Shown in pieces: positions 1 through 7,199 of a stretch of 16,267 nucleotides of DNA; the stretch's first letter is position 1; each line of letters opens with the position of its first letter. Both the position numbers and the translations under genes were made by a program. This DNA is from WJMT01 sp964445575 (lineage in GTDB: Bacteria; Acidobacteriota; Aminicenantia; Aminicenantales; Aminicenantaceae). Location: the NCBI GenBank assembly GCA_964445575.1, contig CAYULB010000048.1, positions 1 through 16,267 of the forward strand, written 5' to 3'. The notes beneath the pieces are model-generated. The model made no database searches and was not told the DNA's origin. It worked only from the letters and a program-made list of their open reading frames with translations.

Positions 1-13
1 TTTACCTTTCAGG

Positions 14-111
14 CGAGCCGATCTCACTGCATCTGCTTTGTTGCAGGGCATTCGCGGTGAAGGACCACAGCTTCATACCCTGCGCCTTGCATCTACAGCA
101 ATCTCGGCTCG
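14..111. repeat. Imperfect ~100-nt inverted repeat (possible dispersed hairpin/MITE-like element)
   Basis: The ends are perfect 8-bp complements: CGAGCCGA at 14-21 and TCGGCTCG at 104-111. Moving inward, further complementary blocks occur, notably GCAGGG at 43-48 (GC starting at 43) against CCCTGC at 78-83, with A50-T51 pairing with A75-T76. The apex is near 52-74, where GGT (56-58) can pair with ACC (64-66). The whole stretch could therefore fold as one long, bulged hairpin on either strand. No open reading frame of note lies in it. Its GC content is higher than that of the AT-rich DNA just downstream. The compact palindromic form suggests a non-autonomous mobile element or a structured dispersed repeat, but only one copy is seen here, so the assignment is inferred. 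Confidence 0.5.
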
Positions 112-142
112 TGAATAATCAAGAGATAAATCCGCACATGCT

Positions 143-170
143 TTTTTGTGCAGCAAATTGTTGATATAAT
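143..170 (+). promoter_or_regulatory. Candidate sigma-70-type promoter for the rpiB operon
   Basis: A perfect TATAAT -10 hexamer lies at 165-170. A TTTTTG hexamer at 143-148, 16 bp upstream, is a weak -35 box. Transcription would begin near 177 and give a leader of about 64 nt before rpiB. The downstream leader is AT-rich and includes a short dyad (TTATT/AATAA, 183-195). The -10 is convincing and the -35 is not. Confidence 0.45.
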
Positions 171-240
171 AGTCCATAAGCATTATTATCAATAAGATGT
201 ATAAAACTATTTTGCCTTTAAATTATTAGGGGAGGGCTGG

Positions 241-690
241 ATGAAAATTGCTCTCGCATCAGACCATGCCGGGTTTGATTTAAAACAGGATATTTTAGAC
301 TATTTACAGAAACAAAAACTTGAGGTCAAAGACTTTGGATGTTATTCCCAGGAAAGTGTTGATTATGCTGATTTTGCTGAAAAGGCGGTTCAGCAGGTTG
401 TTTCCGGAAAATTTGACCGGGCCGTTCTTATCTGTGGAACCGGCATAGGCATGTCCATGGTGGCCAACAAATTCAGAGGAATAAGAGCCACTTTGTGCTG
501 TGATGAATACATGGCTGAGATGAGCCGGAAGCACAATGATTCCAACTGTCTTACCCTGGGAGGGAGGATACTCCCCGCAGATGAGGCGGTTTTTATTGTT
601 GAAACCTGGCTGAACACAGAGTTTGAAGGTGGACGCCACCAGAAAAGGCTGGACAAGATAACAAAGATAGAGGAAATTAATTTCAAATAA
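241..690 (+). CDS. rpiB: Ribose-5-phosphate isomerase B
   Basis: The 149-aa product matches the RpiB/LacAB family in length and motifs. This family interconverts ribose 5-phosphate and ribulose 5-phosphate in the cytosolic pentose phosphate pathway. Visible signatures are the N-terminal SDHAG (residues 7-11, with D8 and H9 that contact the substrate), the catalytic-cysteine loop ICGTGIGMS (C65, T67), and the HNDSN stretch (98-102), followed by LGGR. The start at 241 is supported by a purine-rich GGGGAGGG ribosome-binding site at 229-236. It is the first gene of a + strand operon, and the next start codon lies 18 nt beyond its stop. In several bacteria rpiB sits directly before glyA, and the same arrangement occurs here with a diverged SHMT-like gene. 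RpiB-fold sugar isomerases acting on other pentoses exist, but nothing here argues for one. Confidence 0.93.
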   Translation: MKIALASDHAGFDLKQDILDYLQKQKLEVKDFGCYSQESVDYADFAEKAVQQVVSGKFDRAVLICGTGIGMSMVANKFRGIRATLCCDEYMAEMSRKHNDSNCLTLGGRILPADEAVFIVETWLNTEFEGGRHQKRLDKITKIEEINFK

Positions 691-708
691 GCACTAAGGA
701 GATGAGGA

Positions 709-2139
709 ATGTCATCATTATTTAAAAAAACAGAACAGCTGGCAGAAAAGGTCAGCTTTAACAACCGATGGAGGCAGAGAGAATGTTTCAATCTCATCCC
801 ATCTGAAACCACTCCCTCACTTCTGGTAAAAATGTGTGAGATTTCAGACCCATCCGGACGCTATGCTGAACACAAAACCATAAAGGGAAAAGAAATCTAC
901 TTTTATCAAGGGATCGATATGATCAAAGAGATAGAGGAACAGGCACGGGAAGAGCTGAAAAAGTATTTTCAGTGTGAGAATGTGGAGCTGAGGCCCATAA
1001 GCGGGCAGATGGCCAATGAAGTGGTGTTTAAAGCCATGGTCCGATTCCTGAACAGAGGGAGGCCAGAAGGGCAGCCCAGAAGGAAGATGAAGCTGGTGAT
1101 GAATAACGACCTGAATTTAGGAGGGCACCTCAGTTCACAGCCGTTCGGTGCTCTTTTCAACTATGTTCAAGAGAATCCAGAGACCGGAAAAGAAAAGGCA
1201 GTCAATTTTCCAGTGATGAAAGACAATCCCTATAAGATGGACACAGACAGACTGAAAGAAATGCTGAATGAATACCAGCCGGAGCTGATGGTGTTTGGGA
1301 AGAGCATGTTCATCTATCCCGAACCTGTTGAGACCGTAGCGAACCTGGTTAAGGATTGGGAAAAACCTCCTGTGATTATGTTTGATATGGCTCATGTGCT
1401 GGGATTGTACGGTGCGTTCCAGGCTCCTTTAGAGGAAGGCGCTCACATTGTCACGGGCAGCACCCACAAGACTTTTTACGGGCCGCAAAGGGGTCTGGTA
1501 GCAGGAAATTTTCCTAAAGGTTCTCCTCTGCGCAAGCTGTGGATCGATATTAAGGGAAGAGCTTTTCCCGGTTCTACCAGCAATCATCATCTGGGGACCC
1601 TGGTGGGATTGTTGATGTCTGCTTTTGAGATGAACGAGTTTAAAAAAGAGTATCAGAAAAGTGTCCGGAAAAACGCTAAAAGTTTTGCCCGCTTTTTGAA
1701 AGACAAGGGAATCCAGGTGGAAGGGGATGAGTCAGATGGGTTCACAGAAACGCATCAGGTGCTGATCAGAGTGAAAAAATACGGCAATGGCATGGATATT
1801 GCCCGAAGGCTTGAAGAGAATAACATCATAGCCAATTATCAGGCCCTCCCTGATGATGAAACATTTCTGGAGCCAAGCGGAATCAGGATGGGAGTCCAGG
1901 AAATGACTCGTTTTGGAATGAAAGAACAGGATTTTGATGAATTGTCAGGATACCTTTCAGAAGTGGTGATTCACAATAAAAAAGTAAAACAGGAAGTGAA
2001 AAAATTCAGGGAAAACTTTCTGGAAATGAAGTACTGTCTTGAGCCAGAAAAGGCCGTACCTCTGGCAGCTCAGGTCTTTGGAAGCTTGTTTTCCTATTCA
2101 GATTTTGCAGATTCCTTCACTAAATATCTGAAACAGTGA
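709..2139 (+). CDS. Diverged serine hydroxymethyltransferase-like PLP enzyme
   Basis: The 476-aa protein is a fold-type I PLP enzyme of the SHMT family, longer than typical bacterial GlyA (about 415-420 aa). Conserved landmarks are NLIPSE (28-33, matching LIASE), RYAE (51-54), SGQMAN (98-103), GGHLS (138-142), the PLP aspartate in DMAHVLGL (D226, H229), the Schiff-base lysine in STHKT (K254), and SGIRMG (R393, the expected carboxylate-binding arginine). Several regions depart from ordinary SHMT. The GYPGKRYYGG loop is replaced by a longer, unrelated HKTIKGKEIYFYQG. The FPGGQGGPLMH segment becomes FPGSTSNHH. GTPA after the carboxylate arginine becomes GVQE. PLP and amino-acid binding thus look intact, while the folate/substrate periphery is altered. 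It sits where glyA sits after rpiB, with AAGGAGATGAGG as ribosome-binding site, and precedes purine genes that consume one-carbon units. It may be the organism's SHMT or an aldolase or transaldolase on another substrate; the sequence alone does not settle this. Confidence 0.75.
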   Translation: MSSLFKKTEQLAEKVSFNNRWRQRECFNLIPSETTPSLLVKMCEISDPSGRYAEHKTIKGKEIYFYQGIDMIKEIEEQAREELKKYFQCENVELRPISGQMANEVVFKAMVRFLNRGRPEGQPRRKMKLVMNNDLNLGGHLSSQPFGALFNYVQENPETGKEKAVNFPVMKDNPYKMDTDRLKEMLNEYQPELMVFGKSMFIYPEPVETVANLVKDWEKPPVIMFDMAHVLGLYGAFQAPLEEGAHIVTGSTHKTFYGPQRGLVAGNFPKGSPLRKLWIDIKGRAFPGSTSNHHLGTLVGLLMSAFEMNEFKKEYQKSVRKNAKSFARFLKDKGIQVEGDESDGFTETHQVLIRVKKYGNGMDIARRLEENNIIANYQALPDDETFLEPSGIRMGVQEMTRFGMKEQDFDELSGYLSEVVIHNKKVKQEVKKFRENFLEMKYCLEPEKAVPLAAQVFGSLFSYSDFADSFTKYLKQ

Positions 2140-2190
2140 ATGGGGTGGGGAATGGTGAAGTGTAAATGTTAAATTGTGAATGGTTAATGG
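2136..2190. repeat. Imperfect heptamer array in the SHMT-purD gap
   Basis: From 2136 to 2190 the sequence can be read in consecutive 7-base steps built on a GAATGGT/AAATGTT theme. GAATGGT is repeated exactly at 2150-2156 and 2178-2184, that is 28 bases or four units apart. The array begins at the SHMT stop codon (2137-2139) and fills the only sizeable gap in the operon. A related array on the opposite strand lies at 15270-15304. There is no open reading frame and no clear promoter in it. Confidence 0.5.
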
Positions 2191-2196
2191 AAAGAG

Positions 2197-2207
2197 AAAG
2201 GAGGAGG
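2197..2207 (+). promoter_or_regulatory. Shine-Dalgarno sequence that fixes the purD start
   Basis: AAAGGAGGAGG at 2197-2207 is a strong ribosome-binding site ending 2 nt before the ATG at 2210, with its GGAGG core 5-9 nt upstream. It favours that ATG over the in-frame ATG at 2180, which has no comparable site and lies inside the heptamer repeat. Confidence 0.75.
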
Positions 2208-2209
2208 CC

Positions 2210-3490
2210 ATGAAAGTATTGGTGGTGGGTTCTGGAGGAAGAGAACACGCTTTAGCATGGAAAATCTCAAAGAGCTCTAAAGTCAAGAAGATTTACTGTG
2301 CTCCGGGAAATGCAGGAACTGAGAAATTAGCTGAAAACGTGCCGATTTCTCCTAATGATATCCAAGGGCTTAAGACTTTTGCCTCTAAGGAAAAAATCGA
2401 CCTGACTGTGGTGGGGCCTGAAGAGCCGCTGACTATGGGCATTGTGGATGAGTTTGAGCAGATGGGACTTAAGATATTCGGCCCCTATAAAATTGCTGCA
2501 GAAATCGAAGGAAGCAAGATCTTTGCCAAGCAGTTTATGGAGAGACATAAGATCCCTACAGGCAGGTATAAAACAGCTTCTTCTGCTGAAGAAGCCAGAA
2601 AAATCATAAGGTCTGGAGAATTTCCTTATCCTGTGGTGATCAAAGCAGATGGGTTGGCAGCAGGAAAAGGAGTCATGATCTGCCGGAATGAAATCAAAGC
2701 TGAAGAAGCCATAAAAACCATCATGGAGGACAGAAAATTTGGAGAAGCCGGGAGAAACGTTTTGATAGAAGAGTTTTTAAGGGGCAAGGAAGCTTCATTC
2801 ATTGCGGTCTCTGATGGAGTGAAGCTGGCTCCTTTTGTCACTACCATGGACCACAAACCCGTGTTTGATGGAGACAAAGGCCCGAATACCGGTGGAATGG
2901 GAGCTATTTCTCCTTCTCCTTTTATTGACAGGGGTTTGTTCAATGAAATTGTTAAAACCATTATGTTTCCTGCGGTCACCCGGATGCTTGAGGAAGGACG
3001 AAAATACAGAGGAGTCTTGTATGCCGGCTTGATGATGACTGATGACGGTCCCAAGGTTCTGGAGTTTAACTGCCGGTTCGGAGACCCTGAGACCCAACCT
3101 CAGATGCTGCGCCTGGAAAGCGATATTATGGATATTTTCCTCTCTGTGCTCGAAGAAAATGTATTAGAAAAAGAGATCAAATGGAGCAAAGAAGTTTCAG
3201 GATGTGTGGCGCTGACCTCTGGAGGCTATCCCACCAAATATGAAAAGGGAAAGCTGATCGAAGGGCTGAAAGAAGTGGAGGATTCCAAAGACTGTGTCAT
3301 TTTTCATGCCGGCACAAAGATGGAAAACGGAAAATATTATACAGATGGGGGAAGAGTGCTGAATGTGTGTTCCACCGGAAAAAACCTTCAGGAAGCCATG
3401 GACAAGATATACAGAACCGCCGCAAAAATTTATTTTGAAGCCATACATTACCGGAGGGATATTGGGACAGTAAAGGAGGAAAAAATATGA
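2210..3490 (+). CDS. purD: Phosphoribosylamine-glycine ligase (GAR synthetase)
   Basis: The 426-aa protein joins phosphoribosylamine and glycine using ATP to form glycinamide ribonucleotide, an early step of purine synthesis in the cytosol. It shows the full PurD architecture. The N-terminal domain has GSGGREHALAWKI just after the start, then GNAGT and VVGPEEPL. The ATP-grasp core has KADGLAAGKGV and IEEFLRGKEASF. The substrate/metal region has DGDKGPNTGGMGA and LEFNCRFGDPETQ, followed by the C-terminal domain. The start at 2210 gives the classical MKVLVVGSGGREHA opening directly behind a strong ribosome-binding site. An upstream in-frame ATG at 2180 would add ten non-conserved residues. The stop overlaps the purE start by 4 nt (ATGA), implying translational coupling. 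Glycine, a possible product of the upstream SHMT-like enzyme, is its substrate. Confidence 0.95.
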   Translation: MKVLVVGSGGREHALAWKISKSSKVKKIYCAPGNAGTEKLAENVPISPNDIQGLKTFASKEKIDLTVVGPEEPLTMGIVDEFEQMGLKIFGPYKIAAEIEGSKIFAKQFMERHKIPTGRYKTASSAEEARKIIRSGEFPYPVVIKADGLAAGKGVMICRNEIKAEEAIKTIMEDRKFGEAGRNVLIEEFLRGKEASFIAVSDGVKLAPFVTTMDHKPVFDGDKGPNTGGMGAISPSPFIDRGLFNEIVKTIMFPAVTRMLEEGRKYRGVLYAGLMMTDDGPKVLEFNCRFGDPETQPQMLRLESDIMDIFLSVLEENVLEKEIKWSKEVSGCVALTSGGYPTKYEKGKLIEGLKEVEDSKDCVIFHAGTKMENGKYYTDGGRVLNVCSTGKNLQEAMDKIYRTAAKIYFEAIHYRRDIGTVKEEKI

Positions 3491-3978
3491 AAGTAGCAGT
3501 GTTTTTAGGGAGTGATTCTGATTTTGATACTGCCAAAGGAGCTGTGGATACGTTAAAAGAATTCGGGATAAGCTTTAACCTGGAGGTGACCTCTGCTCAC
3601 CGCTCACCAGAGAGGACCAAAAAACTGGTCTCAGATTTTGAGAAGCAGGGAGCTGAAATCTTCATTGCCGTGGCAGGAAAAGCAGCTCATCTTGCCGGGG
3701 TAGTGGCCTCCCATACCCAAAAACCAGTGATAGGAGTTCCTGCGGGAGGCGCTGGACTGGGTGGATTGGATGCGCTTTTATCCACGGTCCAGATGCCAAA
3801 AGGAATTCCGGTTGCCTGTATGGGAATCGGAAAATCCGGAGCTGTCAACGCAGCCCTGCTGGCGGTAGAGATCTTGAGTCTGAAAGATAAGTCCACTGCT
3901 GAGAAGCTGTCCCTTTACAGAGGGCAGATGACTGAGAAAGTCAAAGAAGCCTCAGAAAAAATTAAAGAGAGGATATGA
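3487..3978 (+). CDS. purE: N5-carboxyaminoimidazole ribonucleotide mutase (class I PurE)
   Basis: The 163-aa protein has the size and motifs of class I PurE, which moves the carboxylate of N5-CAIR to give CAIR in purine synthesis. Motifs seen are GSDSDFDTA (8-16), TSAHRSPER (35-43), AGKAAHLAG (63-71), PVIGVPAGGAGLGGLDALLSTVQMPKGIPVA, and GAVNAALLA. The small Ala/Gly-rich fold forms octamers in known members. The AGKAAH loop carries lysine (K65) where E. coli-type PurE has glycine. No purK (N5-CAIR synthetase) is adjacent, so it must be elsewhere or the route differs. The gene overlaps purD upstream and mtaB downstream by 4 nt each, so all three are probably translated as a coupled unit. The start has an AAGGAGGAAAA ribosome-binding site inside purD. 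Confidence 0.92.
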   Translation: MKVAVFLGSDSDFDTAKGAVDTLKEFGISFNLEVTSAHRSPERTKKLVSDFEKQGAEIFIAVAGKAAHLAGVVASHTQKPVIGVPAGGAGLGGLDALLSTVQMPKGIPVACMGIGKSGAVNAALLAVEILSLKDKSTAEKLSLYRGQMTEKVKEASEKIKERI

Positions 3979-5219
3979 AGTCATTTTCCATACAGACTTT
4001 TGGCTGCCGCACCAACCAGGCTGAGGCATTTTACTGGGCTGGAAAATTTCAAGACCAGGGACTCTGTTTAAAGGAAGATCCTTTCCAAAGCGACGTTGTT
4101 ATCGTCAATACCTGCACCATAACCCAGAGAGCTGACTCTGATGTCAGAAACTTCATCCGAAGAGTCTCCAGAAAAAATTCAAAGGCAAGGGTGATCGTAA
4201 CAGGCTGTTATGCAGAAAGAGAACCCTTCCGGTTTGAGAAAGACCCCCATGTCTGGAAAGTTTTTTTAAACAGCGAAAAAGAGCATCTGCAGAGAGAAGT
4301 CATAGAGAACTTCGGAGAGAAAAAATCCCCATCATTCAGGCCTTTCCGGTCCAGGGCTCCTGTGAAAATACAGGACGGGTGTAACTTTAACTGCACCTTC
4401 TGTATCATTCCCCGAGTCCGGGGACCCAGTAAGAGCTTGAGTCAGGAAGAAATTATAAATCAGGTCAAGGAACTGGCTGCCAAAGGATTTGAAGAAATCG
4501 TTCTCACCGGAATTCACTTATGCCTTTACGGAAGGGATTTAAGGCCGCGCACCACTCTCAGAGATCTTATTTCTGAGCTTATTTCCATAAAAGGATTGAA
4601 GTATATCCGATTGAGCTCCCTGGATCCCCGATTTTTGGATAGAGATTTTATAGATTTTGTCGCTTCCAGAAAAAAAATATGCCCCCATTTTCATTTCTCC
4701 CTGCAGCACGCTTCTGACCGGGTCATAAAAAAAATGGGGAGAAAAGTCAGTTCAAAAAAATATGCGGAGCTGCTTGAATACACCAGGAAAAAGTCACCCG
4801 AGGCTTCTCTAGGGGCTGATATTATGGTTGGCTTTCCCGGAGAATCGGAACAGGACTTTGAAGAGCTTTGTGCTTTTCTAAAAGATTCTCCTTTGACTTA
4901 TTTTCACGTTTTTTCCTATTCTCCCAGACCAGGGACCGCTGCTTTTAGAGAAAAAAGAGTGGACACCAAAACAGAAAAGAACAGAAGCGCTGCTTTGAGA
5001 AAACTTTCTAAAGAAAAGAATCTGGAGTTCCGGAAAAGGTTTGAAGGCCGGGTCCTTGATGCGGTGATGGTAAAACCAAGAAACAGCAGGCTTCAGGTTT
5101 TGACCCCCAATTATCTGAAAGTGATTGTTCCCAGCCGTTCCAGCGGGAAGAAAAAAGTTATCAAAGTTAAAATCACAGAAGTGACTCCAGAGAAGACTTT
5201 GGGACTAGAGATTGACTGA
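3975..5219 (+). CDS. mtaB: tRNA t6A37 methylthiotransferase (MiaB-family radical SAM protein)
   Basis: The 414-aa protein is a methylthiotransferase expected to convert t6A37 of tRNAs into ms2t6A. Three conserved N-terminal (UPF0004) cysteines are visible: C11 in FGCRTNQAE, C47 in NTCTIT and C78 in TGCYAE. They should hold the auxiliary [4Fe-4S] cluster. The radical SAM motif CNFNCTFC gives C136, C140 and C143 for the catalytic cluster. DIMVGFPGE and FHVFSYSPRPGTAA follow, and the last ~65 residues fit a TRAM-like RNA-binding domain. The GCRTNQAE form and ITQRADSDVRNFIRR fit MtaB (YqeV) better than MiaB or RimO. It starts within the purE stop codon region (ATGA overlap), and mutL begins 3 nt after its stop, so it sits in the middle of the operon. 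Assignment to MtaB over MiaB is likely but rests on motifs alone. Confidence 0.85.
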   Translation: MKSFSIQTFGCRTNQAEAFYWAGKFQDQGLCLKEDPFQSDVVIVNTCTITQRADSDVRNFIRRVSRKNSKARVIVTGCYAEREPFRFEKDPHVWKVFLNSEKEHLQREVIENFGEKKSPSFRPFRSRAPVKIQDGCNFNCTFCIIPRVRGPSKSLSQEEIINQVKELAAKGFEEIVLTGIHLCLYGRDLRPRTTLRDLISELISIKGLKYIRLSSLDPRFLDRDFIDFVASRKKICPHFHFSLQHASDRVIKKMGRKVSSKKYAELLEYTRKKSPEASLGADIMVGFPGESEQDFEELCAFLKDSPLTYFHVFSYSPRPGTAAFREKRVDTKTEKNRSAALRKLSKEKNLEFRKRFEGRVLDAVMVKPRNSRLQVLTPNYLKVIVPSRSSGKKKVIKVKITEVTPEKTLGLEID

Positions 5220-5222
5220 GCC

Positions 5223-6947
5223 ATGAGTGAAATCATAAGGCTTCCCAAAACAGTTTATCAAAAAATTGCAGCAGGTGAAGTTATTGAAAGGCCTTCCTCT
5301 GTGGTCAAGGAGCTGGTGGAGAACTCTCTGGACGCAGGGGCCAGTGACATAAAAATCGAGCTTTCCGGAGGGGGAAAAAGGCTGATCCGGGTCATTGACA
5401 ATGGAGAGGGAATGAGTCCTTCGGATGCAGAAATATGTTTTGACCGTCACACCACCAGTAAGATCAAAGAAGCTGAAGATTTGAGCCGGATTCAGACCCT
5501 GGGTTTCAGAGGGGAGGCTCTTTCCAGTATTTCCACCGTATCCAAAGTCGTGTTAAAGACCTGTCAGGGAGATGGGAAAAAAGGGATTGTTATCAAAAGG
5601 CAGGGAGACAGCCTGCTGAGCATAGAGGAAACCGCTTTTCCCAGAGGAACATCCATTGAAGTGAGGGATTTGTTTTTTAATCTGCCGGTGAGAGAAAAGT
5701 TTCTGGCCTCTCAAAGAGCTGAGCTTTCCCGAATAGTAAAATACCTGACCACCATTGTCCTGGCGTATCCCCAGTTGAGATTCTCCTTAAAACACGGCAA
5801 AAGGTCTTTGTTTTCTTATTCTCCGGTAAACAACCTTAAGGAAAGGATCTACCAGGTTTATGGAAAAGAAAAATTAGAAAACCTGATGTTTTTAAAGAAG
5901 GCAGATGAGGGTTTCCTTCTCACAGGGTATGCTTCTCTTCCTCCTTCTGGACGGAGAGACCGCCGGTATCAGCTGTTCTGGCTGAACAGGCGTCCCATTA
6001 AAGACAAGGTCTTACAGGCTGCGGTAAACCAGGTTTACAGAGGACGCTTGGAAAAAGACCGTTTTCCCGAAGCCTATATTTTTTTAGATGTGCCTTCTTC
6101 AGAAGTGGATGTCAACATCCACCCCACTAAAACCGAGGTCAGATTCATTGATTCCAAACGTACATTTCAGCAGGTCTTCCGGGCGGTTGAAGAATCTCTG
6201 GTCAGAGAAGCGGGGATAAAGGAAGTCCGTGTTTCAAAAGATGAGGGGAGGGTCCCCTTGAGCAAACATTCTCAAGAGCCCCGTCCTGTTTATGGTTCTG
6301 TAAGAGAAGAAACCCATCCTTTTGCCAGGGAACTTTTTACTCCTTGGGGAAAAGAAGAAAAAACTGGCCCTCAAGTCCTGGGTCAGTATCTTAATTTTTA
6401 TATCATTGCTGTTGATGAGAAAGGAATCCTGGTCATTGATCAGCACAACGCCCACGAAAGAGTTTTGTTTGAAAAATACAAAGAGATTGAGAGACAGGAA
6501 AATCTGCCCAGAAAAATGTCTGTGGCCCCTAAAGTCATGGAATTCTCTCCTTCTCAGGAGCTCACTTACAAACAAAATCAGGATCTTTTAAAAGAGGCTG
6601 GATTTGGAGTGGATTCCTTGGGAGGCCGTTCATATGCTCTTAAGGAGTATCCGGATATATTTGAACAGGAAGAGGCCGAGGAAGTGTTTTTGTCGATTCT
6701 CGAAGATGTGGGAGAGGATAAGAAAAAAGAGGGAGGAATCAGCACAAAAAAGGATAAAATTCTGGCCACCATGGCCTGTAAGACCGCCATCAAAGCAGGA
6801 AGGCCGCTTTCTATGGAGAAAATGAACTATCTTGTGGAAAGCCTTTTTAAAACCTCTCGTCCCAATCTGTGCCCACACGGCAGACCCATCACCCTCAGGA
6901 TGAGCAAATCAGAGATTGAAAAGGGACTGGGAAGGAAAAAGGGTTGA
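5223..6947 (+). CDS. mutL: DNA mismatch repair protein MutL (nuclease-type)
   Basis: The 574-aa protein has the two-domain MutL layout. The N-terminal GHKL ATPase shows ELVENSLDAGA (30-40), DNGEGM (59-64), RHTTSK (75-80), TLGFRGEALSSI (92-103) and GTSIEVRDLFFNLPVREKF (142-160). A variable linker spans about 330-380. The C-terminal dimerisation/endonuclease domain has DQHNAHERVLFE (406-417), ACKTAIKAG (518-526) and CPHGRP (550-555). These correspond to the metal-binding motifs of MutL proteins that nick DNA themselves, as in organisms lacking MutH. In the first motif the usual alanine of DQHA is N409, while the flanking D406, H408 and E412 are retained. There is no mutS in the window. The start lacks a strong ribosome-binding site and lies 3 nt behind mtaB, suggesting coupling. 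The stop overlaps the -35 box of the tRNA-Pro promoter. Confidence 0.95.
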   Translation: MSEIIRLPKTVYQKIAAGEVIERPSSVVKELVENSLDAGASDIKIELSGGGKRLIRVIDNGEGMSPSDAEICFDRHTTSKIKEAEDLSRIQTLGFRGEALSSISTVSKVVLKTCQGDGKKGIVIKRQGDSLLSIEETAFPRGTSIEVRDLFFNLPVREKFLASQRAELSRIVKYLTTIVLAYPQLRFSLKHGKRSLFSYSPVNNLKERIYQVYGKEKLENLMFLKKADEGFLLTGYASLPPSGRRDRRYQLFWLNRRPIKDKVLQAAVNQVYRGRLEKDRFPEAYIFLDVPSSEVDVNIHPTKTEVRFIDSKRTFQQVFRAVEESLVREAGIKEVRVSKDEGRVPLSKHSQEPRPVYGSVREETHPFARELFTPWGKEEKTGPQVLGQYLNFYIIAVDEKGILVIDQHNAHERVLFEKYKEIERQENLPRKMSVAPKVMEFSPSQELTYKQNQDLLKEAGFGVDSLGGRSYALKEYPDIFEQEEAEEVFLSILEDVGEDKKKEGGISTKKDKILATMACKTAIKAGRPLSMEKMNYLVESLFKTSRPNLCPHGRPITLRMSKSEIEKGLGRKKG

Positions 6948-6972
6948 ATCTGATAAGCCTTTATACGATAAT
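6944..6972 (+). promoter_or_regulatory. Promoter for tRNA-Pro
   Basis: TTGAAT at 6944-6949 and GATAAT at 6967-6972 are separated by 17 bp, a good sigma-70-type arrangement. Transcription would start near 6979, 20 nt before the tRNA. The -35 box overlaps the mutL stop codon (6945-6947), so the tRNA can be transcribed independently of the upstream operon. Confidence 0.6.
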
Positions 6973-6998
6973 ATTTGAACTTGAATTATGAATAACTT

Positions 6999-7073
6999 CG
7001 GGGAGTAGCGCAGCTTGGTTAGCGCGCCTGCCTTGGGAGCAGGAGGTCGTCGGTTCAAATCCGATCTCCCCGA
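6999..7073 (+). tRNA. tRNA-Pro (anticodon TGG)
   Basis: The acceptor stem CGGGGAG (6999-7005) pairs fully with CTCCCCG (7066-7072), with discriminator A at 7073. The anticodon arm is CCTGC, loop CTTGGGA, GCAGG, giving anticodon TGG for proline CCA codons. The T arm has loop TTCAAAT and stem closed by GTCGG/CCGAT. The 3' CCA is not encoded (the following bases are TTG), so it must be added enzymatically after processing, unlike the neighbouring tRNA-Arg. Confidence 0.95.
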
Positions 7074-7122
7074 TTGTTCTGTGCACAGAAGTCTTAAATC
7101 ATGTATAATAGTTGACTTACGT

Positions 7123-7199
7123 GCGCCTGTAGCTCAGTGGGATAGAGCAGCTGCCTTCTAAGCAGCGGGTCGGGGGTTCGAGTCCTCCCAGGCGCGCCA
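7123..7199 (+). tRNA. tRNA-Arg (anticodon TCT), CCA encoded
   Basis: The acceptor stem GCGCCTG (7123-7129) pairs with CAGGCGC (7189-7195). The discriminator is G7196, followed by an encoded CCA (7197-7199). The anticodon arm is GCTGC, loop CTTCTAA, GCAGC, giving TCT, which reads AGA arginine codons. The T loop is TTCGAGT. A perfect TATAAT lies at 7104-7109, but no matching -35 box is evident at proper spacing. The gene may therefore have its own promoter or be co-transcribed with tRNA-Pro 49 nt upstream. Confidence 0.96.

Noticed and set aside
183..195. TTATT/AATAA dyad in the rpiB leader as an operator
   Set aside because: Five-base A/T arms in AT-rich DNA are expected by chance, and no neighbouring regulator gene suggests a binder.
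304..639. Minus-strand open frames of 60-230 codons opposite rpiB, purD, pilT, pilC and others
   Set aside because: Each lies antisense to a gene with unmistakable family motifs, has no recognisable motif of its own and no consistent ribosome-binding site. They are shadow frames.
2180..2209. In-frame upstream start for purD at 2180
   Set aside because: It adds ten non-conserved residues, lies in the heptamer repeat and lacks a ribosome-binding site. The ATG at 2210 has a strong site and gives the standard N terminus.
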